From assembly GCA_029783825.1 (NCBI GenBank), contig JAREIK010012134.1, forward strand, positions 92,227 to 156,226: a DNA stretch of 64,000 bases, in the 5' to 3' direction. This DNA is from Sapria himalayana. Its lineage: Eukaryota > Streptophyta > Magnoliopsida > Malpighiales > Rafflesiaceae. The notes beneath the pieces were generated by a model. It did not search any database and was not told the origin of the DNA. It worked only from the letters and a program-made list of their open reading frames with translations. Position numbers and translations under genes: made by a program. Shown one piece after another: positions 25,420 to 37,529 of this stretch. Position 1 is the stretch's first letter. Each line of letters opens with the position of its first letter.

Positions 25420-25575
25420 GTAAAGCTACATCTTTGGTTGAAGATAAAGATAAATTCTGATATTGTAAATGGTATTTCAACCTTTGTGTAGTATATACGT
25501 ACATACTGAATTTGATGCCATGATCACTAAGAAATTAGACTAGTTTTTTATTTCCGTTCGAATTTGATGCTTGCA

Positions 25576-26136
25576 TGATGACGCCACGAGAGAAAATGGG
25601 CAAAGCAGATTAAAAAGCTAATGATAAAAGAACTTATTGACCCAAAAAAAGTGGATCCCTTCTCTTTCTTTCTCGAAAGTTGAGTTGTTTCCTATTGCTT
25701 GTACAAGAACTCTAACAAAATTTTAGAAAATACTTATGGCATGTGTATTTGGCAGGTTCTACTTTTCTTTTCTTTCTAGATACTATGTTTAAGATTCTCA
25801 TCGCTACTAATAACTCCTTTTTTGCCCTTGTAATTGTGTAGGATTTTGAAGCCTTAACTCCAAATATTATTGCAAGAATGATTGAAACTATTGAAGGTGG
25901 TGGTCTAGTTGTTTTACTTATTCGAACCCTATCATCACTCATGAGTTTGCGTACCATGGTCATGGTAAGTTGCATTTCATTGCTCATTATTTGCTTACAC
26001 AAAAACATGATATGCACTCTTTGATCGTTAAATTTGAATCTTTGTTGTTCCTTACATGTTAGGATGTTCAAGAAAGATTTAGAATAGAGTATCATTCTGA
26101 AATAGTTTCTTGGCTCAACGAGAGGTTTCTTTTATA
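25576..26136 (+). pseudogene. NAT10: Captured fragment of RNA cytidine acetyltransferase (NAT10/KRE33), three exons
   Basis: NAT10/KRE33 acetylates cytidines in 18S rRNA and tRNA in the nucleolus. Three exons from the N-terminal part are seen. Exon one (about 25576-25755) reads HERKWAKQIKKLMIKELIDP, KKVDPFSLFLES, stop, VVSYCLYKNSNKILENTYGM. Exon two (25842-25964) reads DFEALTPNIIARMIETIEGG, GLVVLLIRTLSSLMSLRTMV. Exon three (from 26063) reads DVQERFRIEYHSEIVSWLNE, RFLL and is cut at about 26136 by the TATATGTACATATA array. Introns keep GT donors (25756, 25965) and AG acceptors (25841, 26062), so this is captured genomic DNA. Exon order and spacing fit the intact gene. One in-frame stop and the truncation disable it. 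Confidence 0.9.
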
Positions 26137-26400
26137 TGTACATATAAGAGAAATGCTAGTATATCTTTTATACATACATCCTGAGTATATATGTTCATAT
26201 ATACTCAATATATCTACATATATACTACAATATTGTACATATAATATTGCTGTATTATATGTACATGTATACTGAGTATATATGTACTCAGTATATATGT
26301 ACATATAATTCTATAGTATATATTACATATACTATAATAATAACTGTAACTAGTCAAATACTAGTATATATGTACATATATACTACAGTATTATTTATAT
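26137..26400. repeat. TATATGTACATATA palindromic array, first in element B
   Basis: Palindromic AT words (TATATGTACATATA, ACTCAGTATATATGTACA) begin inside the third NAT10 exon. This is the array of the CACTA 3' unit. The GC-rich trinucleotide array that precedes it in A and C is absent, replaced by the captured exons. Confidence 0.75.
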
Positions 26401-26660
26401 ATCAAAACATAACTTTTTTAATTTATTTATTTTGATTTGATAGACTAGTTTAAATTTTATACAAATATAGTACCGCTTTGTTCCCCATATGATTTTATAA
26501 GTGAAGGGATTTTTTACTAGACATGATGCACAGTGACTAGGATAGCTTTGTCGTAGTAGAAAGATGGTGACCTAAGGCGCTGGGAGAGAGATAGCAACAT
26601 TAATTTAATGGATAGATTATATTTTATGCACTATATGTATGTATGTATTGAACTTTTATC
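26401..26660. other. Conserved block of the CACTA 3' unit, copy B1
   Basis: A diverged copy of the block at 7146-7430, with ACATGATGCACAGTGACTAG, GGGAGAGAGATAGCAACATT and GATAGATTATATTTTATGCA. The part after it (26661-26845) is AT-rich with no gene. Confidence 0.6.
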
Positions 26661-26845
26661 CTATAAAATCTAGTTGTAAATTTTTTATGCCTTGTGTTTC
26701 CAGGTTTGATGCATGTATTTTATGCCCTTGTTAAGGTGTTTGTTCCTTTTTTTATGCTTATGACAGAATATATAGCAGTTTGATGTTCATGCTCAATAAT
26801 AGGTATTTACGCTTTAATTTAATATAAATACTTGTGCATTTATAG

Positions 26846-27730
26846 CTGTATAAATGTATATGTACATATAAACTAGTATATATGTACATATACATATATA
26901 CTGGTATATATGTACAAGTATTTACAAGTATATGTGTATATGTAAATATACACTATAGTATATGTAAATATACACTATAGTATATGTACATATATATACA
27001 AAAGTATATGCACATATACATTGCAGTGTATATGTACATACATACTATAGTGTATGTGTATACACTGGTATATATATATATATACTATAGAATATATGTA
27101 AATATATATTGTAGTGTATATCTACATACATACTATAGTGTATATGTATACACTAGTATATATTTACATATACACTATAGTATATATGTACATATATACT
27201 ATAGTGTATATGTACCTATATACTGGTATACATGTACAAGTATTTACCGGTATATATGTACATACTTGTACATATACACTACTGTGTATATGTACATTTA
27301 TACAAATATATGTACATATACACGGTAGTGTATATGTACATATAAATACTTGTACATATATACCAGTGTAAACATATACATTGCACTATATATGTATACA
27401 CGTATATATGTACATATACACTTTAGTGTATATGTACATATAGTGAGTATATATGTAAATATAAATACTTGTACATATATACTCAATATATATGTACATA
27501 TATACAGAGTACATATACACTACAGTATATATGTACATATATACTGAGTATATATGTACTAAGTATATATGTACTCAGTATATATGTTGATATAGTAATG
27601 CAGCTTATATGTACATATATTATAGTAATATATGTACATATAATGCAGAAATATATGTAACTAGTGAAATGCTAGTATATATGTAGATATACACTACAGT
27701 ATATATGTACATATATGCTGTAGTATTATA
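26846..27730. repeat. Expanded TATATGTACATATA palindromic array, second in element B
   Basis: About 0.9 kb of ACTATAGTGTATATGTACAT-type repeats, several times longer than the corresponding arrays in A and C. Both strands can form many small hairpins. ORFs rich in Val-Tyr-Met-Tyr-Ile-Tyr-Thr are by-products of the repeat. Confidence 0.8.
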
Positions 27731-28179
27731 TATTTATCAAACCATAACTTTATTTATTTATTTATTTTAATTTTATTGACTAGTTTAAATTTTATACAAA
27801 TATGGTACCACATTGTTATCCATACAAAACTATATAGTGAAAAGATTTTTTACTAGAAATGACGCATCACGACTTGGATAGCTATGTCACAGCAGAAAGA
27901 TGGTGATCAGAGGAGCTGAGGGAGAGAAAGCAAAGCTAATGCATGGATAGATTTTACTTTATATACTGTCAGTATATATTGATGAATAAGATGTAATATA
28001 ATTTTGTTATGTATTTATTTAAATTATGAAAAATATTGTATCAGAATAATTTTTTAAATGATTTTATTTTTTGTTAATTATAATTTTTTGTTTATAGTTT
28101 CTATTTTTATTCAATTTAATATAAAAATATTAAATTATTTAATTAAATTTTTTGAAAATAAAATAAAATTCTGAAAATT
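27731..28179. other. Conserved block of the CACTA 3' unit, copy B2, with AT-rich tail
   Basis: Words such as GGTACCACATTGTTATCCAT and GATGGTGATCAGAGGAGCTG match the other five copies. The tail from about 28030 is AT-rich and leads into the subterminal repeats. Confidence 0.6.
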
Positions 28180-28605
28180 GTTTTGGAATGAAAATAGCTA
28201 GGGATTTTTCTCATGCTAATTTGACTAGGGAATTTTTGCTACTAATTTAGTTAGGGAAATCATTATTTTAGCTAGACAATTTTCCGTCGCTAAAATCTTT
28301 TAGCTATGGACTCTTTCCCTGGTTAATTTTTAGCGATGAGCACTTTAGATTGAGAAATATTCTGTCATTATATCAATTTAGTGACGAAAACTCCCCTTTT
28401 AGCTTGCTATTTTTGATAGGGAAATTATTATTTTAGCTAGGAAGATTTCCGTCGCTAAAACTTTTTAGCTATGGAATCTTTCCCTCACTAATTTTTAGCC
28501 GAAGCACTTTAGATTGAGAAAGCTTCCATCATTAATCCATCCCTATATCCCATTTAGTGATGGAAACCCCCCATTTAGCTAGGGAATTATCCTTGGATAT
28601 TTGGG
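28180..28605. repeat. Right subterminal repeats of element B
   Basis: Words TTAGCTAGGGAA, TTCCGTCGCTAAAA and TTTTAGCTATGGA recur. A segment of about 170 bp is duplicated in tandem (about 28255-28425 and 28427-28595; compare TTTTCCGTCGCTAAAATCTT with ATTTCCGTCGCTAAAACTTT). Confidence 0.75.
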
Positions 28606-28620
28606 ATTTTTCTTGTAGCA
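28606..28620 (-). repeat. Right terminal inverted repeat of element B
   Basis: ATTTTTCTTGTAGCA is the inverse of CTACAAGAAAAAT; the last two bases are CA where TG is expected. GATA repeats follow at once. Confidence 0.7.
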
Positions 28621-31032
28621 TAGATAGATAGATATATACAAAGAAAAAAGATACACAGATAGATAGATAGATAGAAATAAAAATACACAAATAGGCATAT
28701 TGACAAATAGATAGATAAATATATAGATAGACAAATAAATAGAAATATAGATAGACTGATAGAAAGATATAGAGAAAGATAGAAAGACATAAATAAATAG
28801 ATATATAGACAGATAGATAATTATTTTTATAGAAAGATATATAGATTGATAAGAGATAAATAGAAATACAGATTGTTATATAGAAATATATATAGATAGA
28901 TAGATTGATTGATTTAAAGATATACAGATAGGAAAATAGACAAATAGAAATATACACAGAAAGAATGAAAGATAGATACAAAGAAAAAGATACATAGATA
29001 CATAGAAAAATAGAATAGACTGATACATAGATATATATATATATATATACATATATAAAAATATATAGATAGATAGGTAGATAGACAAATTGATAAATAG
29101 ATAGGTAGACAAGTATATAGTTTGACAGACATATACCTAGGTAAGAATATACACTAAGACAAATACATAGACTTACAAATAGACTGATAGACTAATAGAT
29201 AGATAAATAGTTATCTAGATAGATAGATATATAGATAGACAGACATATAGATATATAGATATATTGATAAATAGATAGCTATATAAATAAATAAATAGAT
29301 ACACATATAAATAGATATACAAAAAGAAAGATACATAGATAGACAAATTGAAAGAAAGATAGATAGATAGTCATTTAAAAATATACATAGATAGATAGAT
29401 AGACAAATACATAGTATGATAGATAGAGAAATCATTATAAAGGTAAATAGTCAGACAGATAGATAGACAGATAGATAGACATACATATTGATAGATAGAT
29501 AGACAAACAAATATATAGATAGATAAAAAGTTAGATAGATAGATAAATAGATAGATAGACAGATAGATATTTAAAAAAATAGACATATATAAAAAGATAC
29601 AGTAAGAGAGAGAGAGAGATAGATAGATAGAAAAATCAACAAATAGAAAAAAAGTTAGATAGATATAAAGATAGCAATATAGTTAGCCAGATAGATAGAT
29701 AGACATATAAATAGATAAATAGATTATTAGATAGACAAATATATGGATAAATAGATAGACATATAGATAGATAAAGAAATAGCCAAATAAACCGATAGAT
29801 AGAAGGATAGAGAGATAGAGAGGCATATAGAAAGATAGACAAATAAATAGATACATAGATAGAAATATAGACATATAGATAGATAGATAGAGAGACAAAT
29901 AAAAAAATAGAAAGATAGATAGATGGTTAGATAGATAGATAGAAAGATAGATTAAATAGACATATAGATAGAAACAAAGAAAGACAAATAGATAATAGAT
30001 TGATAGATAAATAGATAGATATGTAGATAGATATATAGACACATATGTAGGCTAATAAAAAAATAGATAGATAGTTAGAGAAAGAAATATAGATAGACAG
30101 ATATACCAATAATGAGCAAGACAGTTATACATATAGAAAGATAGATAGATAGACAAATAGAGAGATAGAGTGATAGATAGATAGATATATATAAAGAAAG
30201 ATTGATAGACATATTGACTAATAGACATATAGGTGGATAGATAGATAGACACATAACCAGATAGATAAAATATACAAAGATAGACTGATAGATAGAGAGA
30301 TGGATAGACTAATAGATACAGAGATAGTTAGATAGATAGATAGACAAATAGACATATTGACAGATAGACAAATAGATAGATAGGCAGATATATTGATATA
30401 AATATTAATAGATAGATTGATATATAGATTAAGAAATGGATAGATAGACATATAGACAGATATATATATATATATATATAATAGATAGATAGATAGACAA
30501 ATATACATATAGATATATAGAAAGATAGAAATATATTAAAATAGATAGATAGGTAGATAGACCGATAGATAATTAGAAAGATAGACATATATTCATATAG
30601 ATAGAAAGATAGAAATATAGAAAGATAGAAAGGTAGAAAGATAAAAAGATAGAAAGATATAATGATAAACAAATAAAAGATAACCATATACCCAAAAAAT
30701 AAACAGATAGATAGATAGACATATAAATGCATATACAGTTTGATAGTTTGACAAAAATAAAGATAAATAGATAAATAGATAAACAGATAGATTCATAGAT
30801 AGTTAAATAGATAGATAGATAGATAGACGTAAAGATAGATAGATTGATTGATAAACAAATATATAAAAAATATAGATAGAACGATAGATAGATAGACATA
30901 TAAAATTGATAGTTAGAATAGACAGATAGAATAGATAGATAGATAGAAAAATACATTGACAAGTAGATGGACAGATAGATTGATAAAGGAATAGAAAAAT
31001 AGATAGATAGATTGGAAAATAGAGAGATATAT

Positions 31033-31094
<62 letters not shown>

Positions 31095-34000
31095 AGATAG
31101 AGAAAGAGAGATATCTAAATATATAAATAGAAATAGAGATAGACAGATAGATAGATAGACAGTTAGACAAATAGACATATAGAAAGAAAGATAGTTAGTT
31201 AAATAGACAAATAGAATAATAGACATACATATAGATAGATAGATTCATAGACAGATTGATATATAGACCATAGAAAGATATACAAATAGATAGATAGATA
31301 GATATAAGGATAGATAGATATATAGATTTATATATCGATAGACAATAAATAGATTAAAGATTGATATATACATAGATATCTATAAATAAAGATATAATGT
31401 TATATTGTCCAATAGATAGATAGATAAATAGTTTGATATATAGATAAACATAATTACATATTAAATGATAGACAGATAGATATTTAGATTGATAGACAGA
31501 TAGACAGATTCATAGAAAGAAAGAAAGATAGATAGATAAATATATACCTAGATAGTTAGACAGATAGACAAAAAGACAAACAGATAGATTGACATATACA
31601 CAGATAGATAAACAATTAGATGGATAGATAGATACAAAAAAAATAAAGATACACATATAAATAGATAGACAGATACATAAATAGATAGATTAATAAATAA
31701 ATAGAATGGTAGATAGACAAATAGTCAGATAGATTAATAGAGAATGATACAAATAGATAGATAGATAGACAAATATACAAATAGACAAATCGATAGATAA
31801 ATAGATACACAGATAGATATATAGAGAGATAAATAGAAAATTACTAGGTAGATAGATAGATAGATAAATAGTTTGAAGATAGACATATAGATATATGGAT
31901 ATATAGATAGATAGAGTGATATACATATATAAACATAGACGAATAGACATATGCATAGTTAAACAAATCGACATATAGATCGATAGATTGATAGATAGAT
32001 AGAAATAAAATTAAATAACTACACATATAAATTGATAGATAGATAGATACATAAATATACAAATAGAAAGATAGACAAATAGATAAATAGGTACACAAAT
32101 AGACCGATTGATAGATAGACAAGTTGATAGGTAGATAGACAAAAAGATAGATAGATAGATAAACAAATAGATAGACAGACATATATAAAGATAGTTAGAG
32201 AGATAGATAGACAGATATATCGATAGATAGATAGACAAAAAGATAGATAGATAGATAGATACTAAGATAGATAGACAGATAGATAGTAAGATAGATAGAT
32301 AGATAGTTATATAAATAAATAGATAGAAAGATAAATAGATAAAGAGATAAACATATAGACATATATAAAGAGAGAAAGACAAATAGAGAAATAGACACAT
32401 AGACAGATAGATATATGGACAAAGATATCAAGGGATAGATTAATAAATAGACATATAGACATTTAGATAGATTTACAAAAAGACAGATAGACAAATAGAC
32501 TAAAAGATAGTTAGAGAGAAATAGAGTTATATAGATAGAATGATAGATAAATATATAGATAGATAGATATATAAATAGACAGAGAGATAGATAGATAGAT
32601 AGATAGAAAAATAGATTGATAGATATATTGAAGGGTTGATAGATTTATAAATATATAGATAGGCAGGTAGACAGATAGATAGATATGCATAAGGAAAGAT
32701 ACACATATACACATATATATAGATAGATTAATAGATAGATACATAGATATAAAGATAGATATAAAGATAGATAGATTGGAAAATAGATAGATAGAAATAT
32801 AGAAGGACAAATAGATCAACAGATAGATCAATAGATAGATAGAAATATAGAAGGACAAATAGATCGACAGATAGATCAATAGATAGATAGGTAGAAAAAT
32901 AGATAGTTAGACACATATATAGATAGATAGATAGATATACATATAGACAGTTTAACAGATAGGTAGATAGATAGAGAGATAGGTAGATATATAGATATAT
33001 AGATAGATAGAATATAGATAAATATATAGAGTGATAGATGGATAGATAGACAAATAGATATAGATAGATATTCAGATAGATAGATATATAGATATAAAGA
33101 TAGATAGCAAAATAGATCGACAAATACACACACAGAAAATAGACTAATAGATAGATAAACAAATATACACCACAACAGATAGATAGATAGACTGATAGAC
33201 TGATAAATAAATAGATAGATATGCAAATATACAAAAAGACTGATAGATAGTTTGAGTGAGAGCGAGAGAAAGATAGATAGAAAAATAAATAGATAGATAG
33301 ATAGACAAATAGACAGAAAGTACATAGTAATATAGAGAGAAAGATAGATAAATAGATAGATAGATAGATAGACAAATAGATAGATAAACAGATAGATAGA
33401 TAGATACATATATAGATAAACATATAGATAGAAAGATAGATAGATATATAGATATTTAGATAGATAAATAGATAGGAAGAAAGACAGATAAATAGATATA
33501 TCAATTTTTAGATATAAAGATAAAAAGTTACATTGAAACACAAATAAACAAATAGATACATTCAAAGAATGAAAATTACACAAATAAGTAAATAAATAAA
33601 TAGACAAATATACAAATAGATAGATAGAAGGATATATAGATAGAAAGATATATTGAAAGAAAGATAGATAGACAAATAAATAGATAGATAGATAGATATA
33701 CAAATTGATAGATAGACAGATATTCAGATTGAAATATATACAAATAAAAAGATAGTAAGACAGATAGATAGACATATAGAGAGATAGACACATTAATAGA
33801 TAAATAGATAGATATATAGATCTATAGATATAAAGATTTATAGGCAGATAAATAGATAGATTGATTTATAGATAGGGAGATAAAGTGGTAAACTGATCGA
33901 AATATAGACAAATAGATAGATACAAAGAATGAACGATACACATATAGATAGATAGATTGATTGATTGATAGATAGATAGATGGATAAATAGATAGATAGA

Positions 34001-36008
34001 AAGATTGACAAATTGACAAATGGATAGCTAGACAAATAGACAAATAGTCAAATAGATAGATACATAGAAATATAAATAAAAAGATTAACTGATATATATA
34101 TTATGTATAGATATATAGATACAGATATAGATAGAGAGATATATAAATAGATAGATAGATAGACATGTAGATAGATAGATAGAAAAAATACAAATAGACA
34201 AATAGACAGACAAATAGATAAATAGATAGATAAATAGATAGATAGATAGCTAGAAAAATAAATAGATAGATAGATAGAAATATATTCAAATAGACATATA
34301 TTCAAATAGAAAGATAGTAAGATAGACACATAGACAAAGAGATAGACAAATAGTTATCTAGATATATAGATAGATAGATTGATTAATAGAGAGATAGAGT
34401 GATAGTTAAATAGATAGTTAGATAGTTAGATAGATAGATAAGGAGAATGATAGAATGACTTAAAGTAGATAAACAGATAAACAAATAAATAGATAGAAAA
34501 ACCTATAGATAGATATATAGATAGACAGATAGTTAGATAGATGGATAGAATGATAGATATATAGACATATAGATAGATAGACATATAAATAGATAGATAG
34601 ATAAACATATAGATAAAAAATAGATAGAAAAACATATAGCGATATAGATAGATACACAAATAAACAAATAGACATAGAAAGATAGATTGATTGACACATT
34701 GATAGATGAATAGATATATATATATATAGAGATAAATATACATATATAGAGAGATAGATATAAAGACAAATAGACAGAGAAACAAATATACACATAAATA
34801 TATAGATAGTTAGATAGATAAAAACATAAATAGTTAGAGAGACAAGTAGTTATAGATGGATAGATTGATTGATTGATTGAGAGATTGACAGATAAATATA
34901 TAGAGAAATTGAGAGATAAATAGTTAGATAGATAGAAAAATAGATAGATACAGAGAAAAAAAGATACACAAATTGATAGATTGACATATAGATATATAGA
35001 TAGATACACAAATTGATAGAATGACATATAGATAACTAGACAGATAAATAGATACAAAAAAACATAAATATATAGATAGATAGGTACACAAATACATAGT
35101 TACACATATCGATAGTTAGATAGATAGACATATAAAGAGATAGATAGATAGACACATAGACAAATAGACAGATAGACAGATAAATAGGTATAAAGATAGA
35201 CAAATAGACATATAGATAGATGGACATATAGATAGATAGTTACTTAGTTAGATGGATAAATTTAAAGTTTGATAGCCATATAAAAATGAATATAGACAAA
35301 TACACATATACATAGATACATATATACATAGAAAGATATAGATATATAGACAAATAGATAGATGGATAGATATATTAATTGACAAATAAACAAAAAGATA
35401 GATAAACACATAGACATATCGATAGATAGACAGTTATACTAGACAGACAAATAGATAGATAGATAAGATAGATAGACAAATAGAAAGATTGAGAAATATA
35501 CATATAGGAAAATAGTTAAATCAACATATATATAGCTAGATAGATAAACTAATATATAAAAAAAAAGATACACAGATACACATATAGACAAATAACTAGA
35601 TAGATAGAAACCAATATAGACAAATAGATAGGAAAATATATAGATAGACAAATAGATAGATAGAAAATGTGATAGATAGAGAGATAAACAGGTAGACTGA
35701 TATATTAATAGAAATATAGATAAGTAGACAGATAAAAAATTCTTAGAGAGACAGATAGACACATCGACTGGTAGGCAGTTGATAGATTGATAGATAGATA
35801 ATATAGATTGACAAATAGAAAGGGAAAGAGATAGACAGATAGATAGATATTTAGATAGATATAAAGATTAATAAATTTATAGATAGATAGATAGGATAGA
35901 TAAACAGATTGAGAAATATACATATAATGAGATAGATAGATAGACAAATTCACAGATTGACAGAAAGACTGATACACCAAAATAAATACATACACATATA
36001 GAAAAATA
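28621..36008 (+). repeat. Degenerate GATA/GACA tetranucleotide array, right of element B
   Basis: About 7.4 kb of GATA repeats with GACA, GAAA, AAAT and TATA variants, in the same orientation as 7827-12206. Non-GATA interrupters of the type AAAGAAAGATACACA recur, the first three about 340 bp apart. A pure (TA)n run lies at about 31035-31089. The minus strand shows long Tyr-Leu-Ser-Ile ORFs that are by-products. Confidence 0.95.
31035..31089. repeat. (TA)n run
   Basis: More than 50 bp of pure alternating AT inside the GATA array. Confidence 0.9.
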
Positions 36009-36264
36009 GCTCTTTCCTTTTTGAATAACCTCATACAAACAATGTTCTTATATAACATTTTATTATTATTAGGGGGACTCACAGGATGAATAACCTCTAT
36101 ATCACTCTCGAAGTATACCTGTGTGTGCCAGGCATGCCTCAATCTGTAAGACATGATAATTTTTCCTCCAAAAAGCTATCAATAAAACAACTTATCAATT
36201 TATAAAGTAGAGAACATAACACCAAGCAAAATAGAAGCAATATCACAAACATCATGCTCATCAA
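36009..36264. other. Unassigned non-repetitive segment
   Basis: Of mixed composition and not satellite. On the minus strand ATTGAGGCATGCCTGGCACA lies between a TTACAG and a GTATAC, which could be a small captured exon, but I do not recognise a protein. Confidence 0.3.
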
Positions 36265-36420
36265 TAAGATAGTTATATATAGTATATATGTACATATAAT
36301 ACAACAATATATAAGTACATATACTCAGTATATACCTACATATATACTATAGGATATATGTACATATATACTATAGTATATAGATAAATACACTACAGTA
36401 TATATGGATGTCAAATAGCT
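36265..36420. repeat. Isolated TATATGTACATATA palindromic array
   Basis: Same type of AT palindromes as in the CACTA 3' units (TATATGTACATATACTATAG), without the conserved block. Possibly a fragment of another element. Confidence 0.6.
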
Positions 36421-37325
36421 ATAGAACAATAGGTATAGATATAAATATAGAACAGCATGTAAAGTATTATCCCATTTATATATCACAAAGAAGACACAAA
36501 ACATCACTATCAACAGTAATAAGAAATGCAAATATTATTTAAATTTTTGAAAATATATCTAAAAACTATTAGAGGAAAACCTAGAAGACAGGCAACTAGC
36601 CAGGCTTGGCACAATTAAAGTTTCCACCCTACCTTCCTACAACCAGAACACTCTCCCAGACCCAAGACCTATAAGGGGGGTTCTCTGCCCCACCCCTCCC
36701 CATAGCACCATGCTTCCGTGGGGCTTTCCTAGAAAATTTATTCTCCTCTCCTTGTGCTTGCACCAATGATTTTGATCACTTAGCTTCAAAAAGCACAATT
36801 TTTACTATGATTCAACTCAATCTTTGAATATTAAAATAAAAAATAAAGAATAAATTAATGGAATAGAGATCCAATGCTTTACAATAATATTGTTGTAAAG
36901 CATGTGATAAAATAATATTGATATTCCATTCCAATGCTTTACAATAATATTAAAATAAGCATATGATAATATTTTAACAACTTTCATTTATTAGTAATAA
37001 TATTTGATAATACTCAAAATTCAATTAGAATAAAAAAACAAAGTGTTTTGATGCATTCTAAAGATATAGAAATGTATTCCATATATATTGATGATTTATA
37101 TTTAATTTTATTTATTACAAATTTTCTTTAAAATGTAACAAATTTTTTAATATGAATAAATGATTTATATTAAAATTCAATGAAGTTCAATGATGCTTGA
37201 TATGTTTGATAATATTCATGGATTAGTTTTTTTTTCAATGAATTTAAATGAGCTTGGATATTAATCGATATTTTTTAACATTATTCCACATGTGTTCAAT
37301 AATATAATTATATCTACGTGCAAAA

Positions 37326-37363
<38 letters not shown>

Positions 37364-37384
37364 TGTATATAAAAATTATATATA
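36421..37384. other. AT-rich intergenic DNA with one GC-richer patch
   Basis: 36570-36790 is less AT-rich (AGGCAACTAGCCAGGCTTGG, TCTGCCCCACCCCTCCCCAT) and looks like the remains of some unrecognised repeat or gene. The rest is AT-rich without coding signal, with a (TA)n run at about 37330-37357. Confidence 0.4.
36871..36951. repeat. Near-palindrome plus direct repeat
   Basis: ATGCTTTACAA (36874-36884) and TTGTAAAGCAT (36893-36903) form an 11-bp inverted repeat. CCAATGCTTTACAATAATAT occurs at 36871 and again at 36931. Confidence 0.75.
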
Positions 37385-37510
37385 TTTACACATTAAAAAC
37401 CAAAAGCTCGATACACTAATTCTTGAGATAGATGTGAGCCTCCTTGGAGGTTGCAAGTTCAATCTCTACAAGCTACAAAATAATTGTCATAATAGAAATC
37501 ATGCCTCATT
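37385..37510 (+). mobile_element. Possible tRNA-derived SINE relic
   Basis: GGAGGTTGCAAGTTCAATCT resembles a pol III B box with its context, preceded by AAAAGCTCGATACAC about 50 bp upstream as a weak A-box candidate. No tail or target duplication was seen. It may be chance. Confidence 0.25.
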
Positions 37511-37529
37511 TAGTTATATTTGATTAAAT

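Larger units (their letters stand above)
12207..28620 (+). mobile_element. CACTA element B, non-autonomous, carrying captured host gene fragments
   Basis: The left end is CACTACAAGAAAAT (12207-12220), the standard plant CACTA terminus. The right end is ATTTTTCTTGTAG followed by CA (28606-28620), an inverted match except for the last two bases. Subterminal repeats rich in TAGCTAGGGA and TTAGCGA words lie inside both ends. No CACTA transposase sequence is present. The interior holds a GH3 pseudogene, an AT satellite split by a LINE, exons of SCC3 and of NAT10, then two 3' units of the type seen in A and C. Length is about 16.4 kb, or about 10 kb without the LINE. The flanks are GATA repeats on both sides; the 3-bp flanks (TTT and TAG) do not match as a target duplication. 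Confidence 0.8.

Noticed and set aside
26984..27660. Tyr/Ile/Thr/Val-rich ORFs over the TATATGTACATATA array
   Set aside because: By-product of the repeat; present on both strands.
12204..28623. A 3-bp target duplication for element B
   Set aside because: The flanking triplets TTT and TAG differ, and the right terminus has two changed bases, so none can be claimed.
7759..36154. Many long minus-strand ORFs made of Tyr, Leu, Ser, Ile in the GATA arrays
   Set aside because: (TATC)n has no stop in any frame and reads Tyr-Leu-Ser-Ile, so open frames are automatic. They lack any other sequence signal.
36325..36531. A small minus-strand ORF with a hydrophobic start
   Set aside because: It runs into the palindromic AT array and has no homology I can name.
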